A stretch of DNA of 64,000 nucleotides from Sipunculus nudus (Eukaryota; Annelida; Sipuncula; Golfingiida; Sipunculidae): positions 55,011,250-55,075,249 of the forward strand of contig CM049318.1 of assembly GCA_026874595.1 (NCBI GenBank). Reading direction: 5' to 3'. A program made the position numbers and the translations under genes. Positions 1-15,800 of the stretch are shown piece after piece (the first letter of the stretch is position 1; each line of letters opens with the position of its first letter). A model generated the notes under the pieces. The model saw only the letters and a list, made by a program, of their open reading frames with translations, was not told the origin of the DNA and searched no databases.

Positions 1-1290
1 GTAGGTCAACAAGGGCAAAATGCAAACTCGATCTGTAACGGGTCATTATCAAGCAACACACCAAAAATCATCCCAGTATATGCAGGCATTGTGAAAAAAA
101 AGTCCATACATGTGCATTTTCCATAAAAATTTCTGTCTTTCATGAAATTTTCTATGTTTAGGAGCCGTAAAACAATCAAAAGTAGGTCAACCAGGATGAA
201 ACGCGAACTCGATCTGTAACTGTCATTATCTGCCCACACATAAAAAATCAGGGTGGTATCTGCAGGCACTGAGGAAAAAAATCAGTACATATGCATTTGT
301 TATGAAAATTTCTTTTTTTCATGAAACTTTCTATGTTCAGGAGCAGTCAAATGGTCAAAAGTAGGTCAACTGGGACAAAACAAGAACTCGATCTGTAACT
401 GGTCATTATCTGCCTACACACCAAAAATCAGGCCCGTATCTGCAGGCACTGCGAAAAAAGTCCATACATGTGCACTTTTTTTTATGAAATTTCTATGTTA
501 GAGCACCGTCAAATGGTCAAAAGTAGGTCAACTGGGACAAAACGTGAACTTGATCTGTAACTGGTCATTATCTGCCCACACACCAAAAATTAGGCCAATA
601 TCTGCAGGTATTGCGAAGAAAAGTCTGTACAAGTGTATTTGTCATGAAAATTTATATTTTACATGAAATTTTCTATGTGCAGGAGCCGTAAAACAATCAA
701 AATTAGGTCAACTGGGACAAAACGCGAACTTGATCTGTAACTGGTCAATATCTGCATACACACCAAAAATCAGACCAATATCTGCAGGCATTGCGAAAAA
801 AAGTCCGTACATGTGTATATGTCATGAAAATTTCTATTTTTCATGAAATTTTCTAAGTTTAGGAGCCGTAAAACAGTCAAAAGTAGGTCAACCGGGATGA
901 AACGCGAACTCGATCTGTAACTGGTCTATATCTGCCCACACACCAAAAATCAGGCCAATATCTGCAGGCATTGCGAAAAAAAGTCTGTACATGTGTATCT
1001 GTCATGAATATTTCTATTTTTCATGAAATTTTCTATGTGCAGGAGCCGTTTAACGGCCAAAAGTAGGTCAACCTGGACGAAACGCTAACTCGATCTGTAA
1101 CTGGTCATTATCTGCCCACACACAAAAAATCAGGCCAATATCTGCAGGCATTGCGAAAAAAGTCCGTACATGTGTATTTGTCATGAAAATTTCTATTTTT
1201 CATGAAATTTTCTAAGTTTAGGAGCCGTAAAACAGTCAAAAGTAGGTCAACTGGGACGAAACGCGAACTCGATCTGTAACTGGTCATTAT
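1..1290. repeat. 180-bp tandem array, about seven units
   Basis: Units start GTAGGTCAAC at about 1, 182, 360, 522, 703, 883, 1,063 and 1,240. Each holds CGAACTCGATCTGTAACTGG, CAGGCCAATATCTGCAGGCA and a CATGAAAATTT inverted pair. The same unit recurs in inverted orientation at 60.8-62.2 kb. Short open frames in it are by-products of the repeat. The array is cut by the window edge. Confidence 0.95.
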
Positions 1291-1520
1291 CTGCCTGACA
1301 GCTCCTCAACAAATCACAAAACCTCTAGAATTTAGGTAGAAATGACAAGTAGTAAACAAATATTTCTCTGCAAGTAAGCTCATGCAAATATTAAATTTTC
1401 TACAGCCAAATGTTTTATAATATAATTGTATATATAAACATGGAATTCGATATGATATATGATATAAGAACATTGGTATGATCTAGCATTGCCTTATTGT
1501 AAAAATGAGATACTGTTTAC

Positions 1521-1726
1521 CTGCTGATGATGAGAGAGACAAACAAGATGAGGATGACAAGGGTTCCTGCCAGTAACGCCATGAAGAAACTGCTGTGACG
1601 AGACTGGCTCCACCGTTTCCGTGGTGGCATGCAGGTCTTGCGCACCACCATGTAGTTCACACCAAACATCACAGCGACAGAGGCAGAGCCCAGGAGAGGC
1701 AGCACAGGGCACACTATAGTTCCAGT
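1521..1726 (-). CDS. TMC: TMC exon 17 (last exon seen)
   Basis: It encodes TGTIVCPVLPLLGSASVAVM, a basic linker, and a final hydrophobic run FFMALLAGTLVILILFVSLI. It ends in phase 2 at a GTAAAC donor. The next exon is not found in 1-1,520, so the gene continues past the left edge. Confidence 0.93.
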
Positions 1727-4700
1727 CTGAAACACCAGAGGGCAGAAGTTACCCTGTTTCTCAGGAATCAAGGTGATAAAAAAATAGAACTTGAACAGAG
1801 CTTTGAAAGTAATGTTGATGGTTGATGAGTGACAGGAGTTTACAGGACAGGTGATGGCCAGTATAGTTCAAATGCTCATAAAGCAGTTTGGTGTCAAGAG
1901 AGAGTATGAGATTATTATTGATAGCAGTGATAGCTACCTCAGGCACCATTCTCACTTTGCTTTTTACTTAAGACTTATTTTCGATAAAAGTTTATAACAT
2001 AATCTGTTTTGGTGCATTAAGAAAAGCAGCACAAAACCTTTTGTACCAAGGTATCATCACCAAGCAGGGCATGAATCTTTCAGATATCTGTTATCTCCAG
2101 AAGGTCAAATGATTCATACACTATAATGTGGACAAAATATTGAACCATCAAACTGCTCTTTTCAAATAAAAGAGCAACATTATAAAAAAAAAATTTTATG
2201 GGTTTGAGTTGTCACAGCTGGAATATCCTGTGAAGAATACAGTTTGTTCATCTAAAATACATAATTTTAAAATAATTGTTTTGTTTCTGGGCCTTATTGT
2301 TCCTTACAAATGTGGCATAACATGATGTGACAGAAATCATGCACACAAGAAACATGCTTAATCCTGTTTTTACACCATCTGCACAGACACACACCCTCTG
2401 GAGGCAGTTACATGTATTAAACACATTTTCTGACAACTCTCTTTTATGACACAGCAGGACATAACTTGTACACAAGACAATAACCACAACAAACAGGAAC
2501 CTACAAATCCCTAAATTTTTTTCAGGTTCATTTAATAAAAATTATTATACAATATACATCCATCATCTAATTCAATCAACAAGCATAAAGACATTTTTAG
2601 AACTAAATAATAATAAATTCCGAGAACAAAAGAAACATGGCTGCTTCCCATTTGATATATATACCCACCCATATAAGGGCCTGCCTGTATACCAGTACCA
2701 AGATCTTCTTGGCAATAGCAAACTCTGACTTGGTCTTGGTCCAGTAAAACTTTATTAAAGGTGGCACCAGCTGAAGGACAAACTGAAACATGAAGCCTTG
2801 AAATAATCACTCGTGCCTGGATTTATATGTATCAGTACTTATTTTTTTTTGTATTATTAGTTTTAGAACTATTCTTTTTTAACACACTTGAAAAAACTTT
2901 TTTTGTTAATTTCCACTGCACAAATGCCGAACAGAGACAATTGATGTCACAAGCAAACAAGTCCTGGTACATTCAGTGCATATCAAGCTACTGATGTGTG
3001 ATTTCTGCAATAACTATTATAATGAGATTTATATATGCTTATAAAACATTTAAAATCTTTAATATTCCATACAACTAAAGCAACCTACAAGAATATGCAT
3101 AACTATGCTAATTTTTTATGCCAAAGATATGAATCAAGGATGAGTACATGTGACCTGTGATTAAATGTAATTTTATAATCATAGATACTATACAATGTGT
3201 AAGTAACATATACCTGTACAATAGTGTCCACAATCACCAGTCTGTACAATTCTTGGCCAAGTAATGTACCTGCACAACCTTGAAAGCCTCCCTAAAAACC
3301 AGGGGAATGACACTGAATGAAATATAAATATATTTTCTGGTTTGATAAATCACTGCTTAACAAAAATATAAAAGAGCAAAGTCAATACACCTAGGACTGT
3401 CACCACACGTTTGCCCATATTAAATATTTAAGCGTTAGTTAATAGACCAGTCATATGTAAAGAAACCTATCTACAGCACTCTAAAATAAATAATGTAAGT
3501 TTCCATTCATTTAATGCATCATTATGCAACTAAAAAAAAATCAATGTTACAGTCAAGGCAGATATATTCCTTCAATATATGACACCATAATGTGCATAAA
3601 ATTGTTCTACATCATAAAAATAGGGATAGAGTAAAATCCTGTTGGGTTTAACTCGCTTCCATCGTATACCCTGCTTTTTTAGCGAACCTGTGACATTATG
3701 TGATGGTGGGCCAGCGTCTGTCGTGCATCACTGCGTCTGTGCTTCGTCTATACGTTAACCAGAGCTATCTCAAGAGGAGGAGCTAGCATCATCAAATTTT
3801 TTTGCAAATAATCATTCATCTGGAAAACTATCGAACTAGGTTTTTTTTCTAACTGCATTTTCTTTGATTTTAAAGGGAAAAAAGCTTTATAAAATCTTCT
3901 TCTCTGTCCAGCCAAATTGTCCAATATTTCACAGAAATAATCCCTGGAACAATCTCTCTCTCAAGTTTGTTCTAGTTTGGTTATATTTGGCCGAGTTACA
4001 GGAAGTTGAACTTAGTCATCTGTCCAAAAAAGCACACTAAAATTAAAATCTCAGAAATAGCTGGAACTATCATCACAAAATTTTATGCCAATGTTTGTCA
4101 CATATGTCATATCTTAAATTGAGGTATTGGTGGCCCCACCGACATTGATCTGTTTTTTATGAGCAAAAAATGTTATTTTAGACTCTTCTAGCTTTAACAT
4201 TGTTTTTACGATGAAACTGTTAAGCTGACTAGTTTAAACTTTACAAGAATTATTCCATGGTAGGGTTCTGCCAGTTTTATAAGAATAGATTGGGTAAATG
4301 CAGCTTTAAAAAAGCAGTTTTGCCTTTTGAAAAAGGCTTTCAGTGTTTGAGAACAGATTTTACAACATGCCAAGTTTCAACATGCCAAGTCAAGAGGTCA
4401 CTCAGTTCAACTAGGTGAGGTCCAAACATCACCATGGCAATTAACCTGGCTCTGTCTGGCGTTTAGACCATGTGTCTAGACATCTAGACATCACCATGGC
4501 AACTTACCTGGCTCTGTCTGGCATCTAGACACATCATCTAGATGCAGAATGTCCAGATAAGAACTAGTGAACATATCTTTCAACTGTTTGAAAAAACTTG
4601 GTTTGCATTTTAAGCAAATCTGTGAGCTTATGCAATGGTGTGGCGTCATGCATCATAGCTATCTCAAGAAGGGCAGGAGCTAGCATCATCAAATTTTTTT

Positions 4701-6835
4701 GCAAAAAAATTAGTCATCTAAAAAATTCTATCAGATTTTGCTTATTTTTCAGCTAACTGCATTTTCTTAGATTTTATAGGGAAAAAAGCTAAAAATCATT
4801 TTAAAATGTTCTTCTCCAAAACCATGCTGCCAAATTGAATGTTCATCTGTGCCAATTATCCTCCCTAGCAAAAAGAACATATCTGAAATATCCTGATCCT
4901 AATAATCATAATGACTAAGGTAGATATGCATGACATAAGAGGATCAATATTAAATTTTTAAAATAAACCTCCATTCATACCCCCAAACTTTGCATAGGTT
5001 CGCATTAGGCCTGTAGGCCTTGTTAGGGTAAATAAATACAGGGTCATGCAAACATAGTATATTATAACAAAGTTGAAACAGCTTGTGTCTAACCTTCCAT
5101 ATGTCACAGTTTTCTGTGTCCCTTCAAATACAAAACCATGAATTTTTTCTACCTACATAACTGTTTTACCTCTCTTTGGACCTCATAATAGAGGGAGATG
5201 ATCAGAGCAATAATGTTGGTTATCCTCAGGATGAAGACACGACCCACAGTGATGTTCAGTTCATCCTTCCCACTCACATACTGCTCCATTCTAGGCAACT
5301 GAAACAATATAGAATGGTTAAGTCTTGGACAGCTGATAGACTTCATCATATCACACACAGATTTAATCAGTGGCACAGTTTGGATGTCCTGTAAAACTTG
5401 TGAAGAAATTAAATATTATAACTTGAAACACATTTTCTAAAGATATCCTGCCAAAACAGGAAAATAAAGAATTTCACACATGAATAATCACATGTATATT
5501 AATAAATAACCCTGCAGACCTTGCCTTAAGTAACTTCTTCCATGTTTAATCAAGAATCATATTCTGTTCATATTTGCTTCATATGCATTCCATATGATTG
5601 ATTCTCCAATCATTGTGAACATTATTTAAAAATGCAATAAAAACTCACAATGTGTCACACATTCTGATTTGTAAAAAATGAGACCACTTTATTAAATGAG
5701 GCCACTCATACTGAATCCAATAGATTATACAAAATTGTAATACCTGATGTACAATAAAAGGAACAGTGATATTGACAAGGGTAAATCCAAGTGGTACCCC
5801 ATACACAGAGAAGAAGCTGTTCTCCATGAAGTTTGGAAGTCCCTGTTAAAGAAATCTGCCATGTATGGTTAAAGGGGCCCAATCACCTATCTTAACTCAA
5901 GGTAATCATTGGAGCTCTTATAAAAAAAAGAGGCCAGAAAACATGGATATTATATATACACAGGCTGCTTGTTTTGTTTATATCAACGTGTTTATCATAT
6001 ATGGGGGTCCGCCAAAATAATCAAAACAAATTCAACAAAGACATCTGGCAACAAGTCAGATAAGCCAGAGCTGTGCAAATGGTGATTTGCAACAAGTAAC
6101 CTTTCAGCCTCCACAAAGATGCAACCTACCACCTTAGGTTACATGTTTTTCCTGTTTGTCAACATTGCTGGGTTTACAAACATGTTGTTGGTAAACAAGT
6201 TCATAAATCCTTTACGAAGGCCTTATAAGAACTTATCACAACCAAAATTATCCTTAGATCATTAATATCTACACAAAGGAAACCAAAAATCACATAAATT
6301 CTTTTTCAAAAGGTAGGTGAATGGGCATCTTTAAGAGATGATGCAATGTACATGAATCATGAAGCACATAAATATTTAAGTATCATACATGAGAACATGA
6401 ATATTTAAGGATCACATATTAGTCTGTATTTGAAATAGCAATTTTCTCATATTAAGGGGATGAGCTTTAATCTTAGCAAAAACTTTAAAAAAAGTTATGC
6501 ATAAAAGAATGTAATCATGTGTATCCTTAATCCATAACACTTACTACAGCAATTAAATACATTAATAAAATACTCTTTGGTCAAACTGTTAGATACATTT
6601 AAGGTTCAGGGAGAACCAAGCATGCTTTTCATTTGTCTCTCATATGATGAGCTCATATGCTCTATTCTATGATATACACTGGTTGTTTGGAAATCCAAAT
6701 TATCTTCTTGTCTGATAAATGTATCTGATGATTTACTACTCACAAATCTCTCCAACAAACTGATCAGGCCAGTCCTGGTTGCCAGCAACATAATACACCC
6801 ACAACCTACACCAAGTAAACACCTGCAATAATAAT

Positions 6836-6869
<34 letters not shown>

Positions 6870-9800
6870 TTAATAAATATAATAATTATAATAATAATAA
6901 TAATAATGACGAAATGTAAATGAATACACTATGGCAAAAGAATTATTTAAACCAACATATCTTTTTTTTTTCCTAATTCCACATAAAATGTGACTTTCTT
7001 TGTCATGTAAAAATCCATTATTACAGAATTTTTATAAAATCAATTGTCAGTGCATTTGTTTCAATTAATCTATTTACACCACTTCAAGTTCATGTGTTTA
7101 ATACAATACATGGAAATGATTTCAACTGCTAAATAAATACCTGGACAATTTCATAAACATCTTCATAAGAGATGATAAAATACACTGATAACGTGCAAAT
7201 CCTATAGATATCTGTACAAATATCATTGAACTCACAGTGTAATGAGCCACGCCAGTGTTCTGCGAGCATAAACTTCACATTTTTGTCTACTTGTGAGGGC
7301 TTCCTGCTGCTGGCGAGCAAAAGTCTCAAATTTCTGGTCCTTTAAAAAAATGGCAAAATGATAATGACAGAAACTTGTTCACTATTATATTCCTAGATCA
7401 CTGTGCCTTTAGACCTAACTCTCTCTATGCCTTTCATTTACATCAGCTGGTAAGATTGTCAGCATAAATAGTTCACTTTTTTAATTCAATACATGTATTA
7501 CTGTAATGGTCAATAACCTCTAAAGGTATTCCTTAAATTTCTTAAATGGCAGTAAAGCTACATATATTGACCATTATTTTTTGTATTATGTATTTTTTTC
7601 CCATTTTTTCACTTTGAGGAAAAAAAAAACTCTTCTTTCCAATTAAGATCTTAATAAATTACCATCAATTTTGTGTATTCTTCACACCAAGTTGTATAAG
7701 AACAGGTGATAATTTTCAGTGTAATTTTAACATTAAAGTAATGTTACACTGCAAAACATAGCACTGTATTGTGAAAAAAAAACGCATGCAAAACAGTATT
7801 TATGCCAAAATTATGAAGAAACATTCCCATTTAAGAAATCCATCATTTAGGCTTTACCCTGAATGAGTTACAGATGCCCAGACTTAAGTTGTTGGCAGCT
7901 TCAGGACTCTGGATGCTGTAATCCCAGGAGGCAAACACCATCACACCAAATGGGTACTTGCCTCCTCGTGGATCTGGCATGCTCAGTCGCATGGCTTGTG
8001 CAACACTGATGAAAAGGTGAGAAACTCGAGTTTCATATGATGGCAATTGGAAGAACGCTAAATGGAAAGATGGCAAACTCCAGGTTTTTTTAATGTACCA
8101 TAAAAACTTGTGTATAAGACGAGGTGGATTTTTTGCATCAAAAATGGGGTAAAAATTATTTTAGCCAAATAAAGTAGGAGACAGGTTGAGACCATTCCGA
8201 CTGAGGATGTAAGGTAAGTGAGATGTTTTACTTTGACTTGAGTGTTACTTGAACAAATAAAAAGATTGAACATTTTTGTTTCTTGTTGTTGTTTATATCA
8301 ATATTTGAATGCTAATAATAATATTGTTATTAGGATTTAAAAAAGATAATACAATAACAGAATACCGTCGATCTCCCATTGGCCACCATTTTTGACATCA
8401 TGACACAGGTAAGTCGTAGTTTCGGGTCGATCCAGGGCTACATTTATAAGTTTTGGTGTATAAGTCGGGGTAGCGTTTCTCAATCGATATTTGAGGTATA
8501 AATTTTTCGACTTATACACCAGTTTTTACTGTACCTTTGCTGGTTACAAATGATATATCTGAAAGATCTCTCCATCTTTTGTAGGTTAAGAAGGTGTAGC
8601 AATGGATTAATTCTGCAAAATGTTTAACAGAAGAAAAAACAAGTTTCCTATGACGTCATTTACAGCTATACTGATAAAAAGATGAGAAATACAACTTCCA
8701 TTTGATGGCAGTTAAAAGCTTCTGCGATGTGAAAAGCGTTCTTTTCAGGTATGCCAGGTGATGCCCAAACCCAGAATTGACTTTAATGTTTGTATTCAAC
8801 ACAAGCAGTAAACAAATTTGACGGATCAGAGCTCACTAATAAAAGATATAGTTCATGGCAACAAAAGAACTAATTAAATGACAACAGCTATAGCACAATA
8901 ACAATATAAAAATTCATAAACATTTTGCATTTCATGTTTATCAATTAGTGTTCCCTTTACCTTCTAAATGTGATGAAAAGACTTCCAAAATAAGTGAAGA
9001 GGATGAGGGCTAGGTAGATCAGTGACAGTGGGTAACTCCCAAGCTTTTGTTCATAGCCACCATAGAACAACCAGGAGTTGGTCAAGGCATTCTGAAAGTA
9101 TAAGGTACATGTATAAAAACAAGCTTCAGCTCACCCTACATTGAAAAACTGAATATACAAAATGACAAGAAAATCTTTAAAATGTTTTATAGTGAAAACT
9201 TCAAGAAATATTACTGCACTTCTATCTAATTAAAAGAATATGATTCATATGACAAGTCAAAATGTATTATACGTCTTTACTAAAATGCTCATGATGCCTT
9301 TTGCAAGTCTGGTACTAAAGAGAATGCAATGTGTCATTCCTCATTAAACACTGGAGCATAAGGGACATAATAAATTTCTAGTTAAAGCAAATCCTTCAAC
9401 AAACCAACATAAAGATTCCTCCAAATATGAGCATGATTTCACAATTCACAATTGCCTATTTATATATCACACTGACATATTTAATATCCAATTTTGCATT
9501 TATTTATACCACAATATTCAAATGCATACATAACATCAAGATTCATCAGTTTTTATTCATATCTGTTTCATCATAAAGAGTTGTTTCAGATTTACTACAG
9601 TATAACTACCTCACCATCCAGGAGATTTTTGACATAGAACTTTGAACCAAGCATCTCCAAGTAGCTGAACAGTCCAGCCTGAGGACCAACCACTAAACCA
9701 AGCCAGGCCACAGACAACAAGAGGTTCAGCAGGACAAGCCAACGTGTGAAGACAAAGAATGAAACCACACCGCTACCAAACTGAGCTACAAATCAGGAGA

Positions 9801-12800
9801 ACAAAGTTGTATAAGAAGTTTGTACACTGACATTAAAAAGTCACATGAGTAAAACCTTCTGAACCCTATCTTTGTTTAAATTAAATGGGAGCACGATGTG
9901 ACTTCCACAGGTTGAACATGAGCAATCATATCTTAATTCATGTTTCTTATTAGCTACCTCCACCAGACCATTCTGAGCGTAGTACATGGACAACCACCCA
10001 ACATGTGAAAATTACTGTGAGAAAATCAAAAATATGTGTGACAGTTATACCTTTAAATGTTATCAGCCAAAAGCAATTACAAAATCATATGCTATTGTAT
10101 GATGTGATTGCTGTGAATGTTTCAACAGTGCTCCCAGCATTTTACAAAATTTAAAAGAAAATTCCCTGATTTTCCCTGATTTTTTCCTTGATGAATTTTC
10201 TTATTTTCAGGATCATTCTTTTGACCTACTTTGGAATACTAAGACACCATGGCAGATCATGAAGTTGGTATTTTATTTGGACATATGATGACAAACTGAT
10301 CCCTTTCTCCACACTCTTCTGATTTTCCTCCGACTTTTGAAATTTGTGCAATAACAGTCTGTAATTTCCATCCTCTCTTCTGTCACTAGTTGATGCAGGT
10401 CCAGCTGTCATTCAACTGACCACTGGCTATCAGCCAATCACTTGCATCGATTGATTCTGCCCACTATGCAGGGTCTATCTAAAACGCGGAGAATCTGCAG
10501 AGAGATGGAGAATTCGCGGAGAGTTTTTATATGCAATAATACTTTTAAATACACGTTAAAATTACTTATAATCTGCAACTATATTACTCTTCACATATTA
10601 ACGCATCTGTTAAGTTACCAAAATAATTAAAAATCTGTACATTAATGTAAAATTCAGCTCTCAGTTCTTCTCTTAAGATTTTATTTGAGCCATGCCAGAG
10701 ACAACGAATATAGCATGAGGAGACTGTGGACTATTTGTGATTGCAAATGCAGTTGATTTTCGTTTCAATCTAGAAATTGAACAAATTGAACATTTTAACA
10801 ATGGATTGATGCAACAACACTTAGTTTCTTGTTACGATTCAGGCATTTTTACACCATTTCCTCAAGCAAAACGTTCTCCTGGAATACCAAAACCTAACTA
10901 ACCTAAATATAATGCAACTGTGACCATTGGGATTGAATATGAATGATGATTAGGAGATTTTTTCGAAGACATGATTGGTTGTAAAAAAAAATGAAAAAAT
11001 GTAATAAATCGTTTCATTTTAAATGTGCATATGTCTTTAAAATAACTAAAGCAATTAAAAATTAAATGGTTTTGTGAAGATTGTACAAATAAGTTCATGT
11101 ACTATTGCTGTATGTATGTGTACATTGTGCTATAGTTTTAATTTTTTTTATTATTATACTCTGTATAGTTATGGCCAGAAAGCAGTGTGGTGTATTTTGT
11201 ACAGAATAAGAAAAATATAATTCTTTAACTGTGATTACAATATATATTTTATATTTTTTCTTTTATTTTATTTAATCCTACTGCCAAGTTGGTTCATTAG
11301 CTTAAAGGGGCAATCTATTATTTTGTGTATAAAGTGTGTAAAGTCGAATGTTTGTGTTTCACCTTTTATTTGTGCATGTAAATTGGGTCCATACACTATA
11401 AATGGTGAGTGTTTTTTTTTTATCTATCAATAAATGTAGGTAAAATTATGATTTATTAATCATATTATATATATATCGTTTAACACCTGTAAATTTGATA
11501 CACGTGCATGGTTTTGTTATTGTTTGCACAATAAACTGTTCAAATATTAGGTGTTTTGCGTTTTTGTCTAAAGATCTGTCAGTGTGACTCAGACAGGTGT
11601 TAGATTTTGTTAAACGCATTCACTCGGCGGCGAGTCTATATTGTTAAGCATAAAATGCTGAATTATATACAGATTTTTAAAATTATTTCGTTCATTTATT
11701 AGTGCACAAATATGTTAAGAGTAATATGGTTGGGGGTTTTAAGTGATTTTAATGCGGATTAAAAAGTATCATTGAATATAAAAACTCTCCGCCAATTCTC
11801 CATGAATTCTCCACAAATTCTCTGCAAATTCTCCATCTCTCCGCGGATTCTCCGCGTTTTAGACAGACCCCACCAAGCATCAAACTGGTCACAGTGAGAA
11901 CTTGAGTTCTCTTTGAATCAAACAGTTGGGCATACAGGTTGCCTCAGCTCTCTGAGCCAGCAAGGGGTATGGCATCATACAAGGGCTGATAATGGCCTTG
12001 CCTATCACCTGGTGTGGCCACCCACATTAAACAGTAGGCATGCTACCTGCCTAGGTGTGTACATTTTTAACTCCATGCTTGACTCAATCAGAAATAATGC
12101 AGTTTGATCATTAAAAGAAATAGTGTTGTTTTGTTTCTCTAAATTGTGCAAGTGCACACTGTCCAGCCCCAATTTCCCTATTCTAATTCTGGGTGATTAA
12201 TCACTGTAAAACTGGATGCTGGTAGAATACTGGGTATATCCAACATTCTGTCAATCCATAATAATACAGCTAATTTTGGTAGAAAATTTACAAGCAGCCA
12301 AAATGAAAACAGCGAATCACTGCTATAATATGTGTAAGAGAAAAGCATACAACTCAGTTATAACAGACAAATACTAAGAAAAACAAACACACTTTGAAAA
12401 TTAAGCATACCTTCAATGTTTCTTATCTGTGTATTGAAAATTGGAATTTCAAATTGTTTCCGCCTTTGCCTTGCCAGCCATGCCTAATAATAAAGAAAAT
12501 ACAACTTATAGGTTTGGAAATATTTTGATTTTTCTTGTGCTTATTTGTCTTGATCACAATTTCTGTTAGAATATGTTCTTGATGGACATTCATTTTGCAT
12601 ATTAAATCTTCAGTCAATGCATGTTCAGAACTAATATCTACAATTACTGATCTTTCCTGTAATGGTAAAATAAAATCTTATACTTCTTTTTTTAGCCTTA
12701 AACCAACATAATTAATCTAAGATGACAGGAAAAATGGGCGAAACTTTATAATAATCCTCAAAAGATTTACAATTGACAGTAACTGACTGGGAAAATAACT

Positions 12801-15800
12801 GGGCATATCTTATTAAGATTATACATAACATTTATCAGTAACTGGATCTTCACAGAGTTTGTTGCACTATAAATCTCAATATAACGTTTTATCTTTATTA
12901 CCTTGAGGTCATGCCACAGTAACTGACAGCAGCCCATGGATGCTCTGATATTCTTGTTCTTTTTCAAATCTCTGCAAACAAACATTGTAAGATGATTAAC
13001 TATGGTCATGATTATCCTTAACCTTCTAAAAATCTCAAATACAAAACCTGCTTTAAGTCTATGGTTGTGTACAGTGTTCACACAAGGAAATGATCCAGAC
13101 CTTTAATGGATTACCCTGTCCACGTAAGAACGGAAAATCCTAGTTAACAAAGGAATTCAAAAGAATAAAACCACATCTGTTAATTCCAATGTTGGATTTG
13201 GGTGTGAACTTAAGTGCTTGCACTGGGCTTTAAAGTTGAAAGTCTGCTTTTAAATGCTCTGCTTTAATAATCACTAAAGCCTCATAGATTCATGCAATCA
13301 TCATAAAAACTTGAATGTTTTCTGGATTAATCAGATTTGTCATCAAATATAGAAATCAAGAATTACAGATAATTCATTTATCAGCCTCCTAGTTAATTAG
13401 ACATCAACAACTGCAAGCAGTGATGATCTGCCTTTTAGAACAAAGACATAATTGTTTTTGGGAAGACAGAATGAACAAATCTGAAACCATCTACAAAAGG
13501 AAGAAAGGGTACTTAGACGTCATACCCAGTGACATGAAAAACATGCTTCAGATAGTCCTGACTCCAGTCTTGGCTCTCTCTCTTTGTCAGGTTTAATATA
13601 GAGAATGTCTTGAAGGACTCCCTGTGACCAGTACGCAGCTTCCATGTCAGGGACTTGGCAGTAGATGGAGCTGGAGTCTATACAGAATGATGCAACAAAT
13701 GTACTGTGGTTGGTTTCATATTCACAGGGTTAAAATTTCGTGATTTTCATTTTTTCATTTTGCTTTTTTTGAATGATTTATTGACACAATACATAGTAAG
13801 TACATTCATGTGGTATTCTACCTAAGCACATATATAAATATAAACATGTATCAATAGATTGAGCGCAAGCTACTTAAAGCTTATGAAGCTCGCTCCTGAA
13901 TTCTAAAGTGGTAATTTTCTGATGCATGGCAAGGGGGGGGGGGGGTGTGATGTTAACATATTGATGACTGGAGTACCGTAGATCCGCGTTTTGCCGCCGC
14001 GGCCATAAAATAAGACTTACAGCCGAAAATCCCGACTAATATTTCTCGACAAGGGATGCGGCTATAAAACGCAGGTTAGGCTGAATTCAAACATGTACAA
14101 GAGACTCGACGGTCCGCCGAGGGGCAATGGTCGATAATAGGCTGAAGAAGAAGTGAATACTGGGAACGTATATTTAATGATACTGCATATTTGTATATTA
14201 ATTTTATTCATTATTAATTTTATAAAATGTAAAATTGATATTTTAAACAGGCTTATATGTATTATAAAACTTTTCTGAGTCAGTCATAAACCACGGCAAT
14301 TTTCACGCAATGATTGATAAAAGATCGATATTCACTCGCCAAATTATGCATTTTCTCCAGACTAACGGTTGTACCTATATTTGAGTATGGCTGCAATATC
14401 GGTAAAACATTATTTTAAGATATTTCTTGAACATGTCATTTCTTTTAAAATAAACTGTAAAACAAAAGATAACCAAAGACCATACGTTCTTCGGCAATTA
14501 AACCTGCGTTCACGTTCAGATACTTCTTCGTTCATCAAATTGTCAATAGATGGCGCTCAAAGGTCATAACCTCACCAGCTAGTTCCGTAATATTTAAATA
14601 TGGCACGTTTTGCTAGCAGACGGTTCGGGCACAAGTGTGCATATATTATGATCAGCAGGACCCTGGGTGTACGCGTAAAGGCTCGACGCGGGATTCGCTT
14701 ATTCAAAGGTTTTGTCAAGGTTGTTAATTGACCGACGTTGTATAGAGTGTAAATAAAAGCCATCACAAAGAGTACCGTTGGCTTTGATGTCCCATTGAAG
14801 TTAAATTAGACAGGGTAAAGGCGCAAGGTACACCAAGGCCCGGAAGTTCCGTAATCATTTTATGTTGCATCTTTTGCCGGTTGACGGTTCGGACACCATT
14901 TTGCATATATTATGATCAGCACAACCCGAGATCTTCTGGAAATATGATCACCGACGCGGGTGTCGTTTATTTAAATGTTTTTTGTTAAATGACCGACGAT
15001 GTATTATGTCTATATAATGTTTAAATTACAGTCGTCCCATACAATGCTTTGATGTCCCATTGAACTTTTAATTAGTCAAGGCGCAAGATTCTCCGGCATT
15101 CAGTGATGTGTCAAATTAATTTCGTGGCCCTACTAAGATTCGTCTTGGATGAGTCGTCATAAACCGAACAAATTGTCATCTATTCTAATCAGGTAGATCA
15201 GGCGGTTTAACAAATTAATTAAATTAATTAATTAGCAAAGACAAGCAACATGCACAGTTGCAGATGTTTCCCAAAACTGTTATGCCTGACCGCATATCAG
15301 CATACCGCAGCATTTTTAGCTGCAGCCTAGCGTTTAAGAAAAGAACCTTTTATCGTTGTGTTCCCATACCCCACCCGGCAATAGAACGTGGTTAGAATGT
15401 GGTGCGGCCATTAAGTAAGGTTTTGGGAAATTTTTACTCCAGTGAAGGAGCCTTCCAGATATTTTACGAACATGGGGTGCGGCATTTAGACGACGTGCGG
15501 CGGCAAAACGCGGATCTACGGTATCATGGAAGATGTGGATAGCATAATGACTATGTTTTTAGTTGTGATTTGGAAAGTGTAAGGTGCCAGTTGAGAGGAG
15601 AGAGAGAGTTTTGGTGGGTGTGGGATGAGTTTGTCAAAATCGTCAAATTATTTTATGTTAGAATCTGTTTGAGTTTTCAATAAAGTTTGCTACTGATTCG
15701 AATATTTCCTTGTTTGATTTGTCATCTATTTTTGGGTTAACAAAAAGTAAAACTTTTAATGGGGTATCCCTAGGTAAGTATGTTTTCCTAGTGGAGTTAT

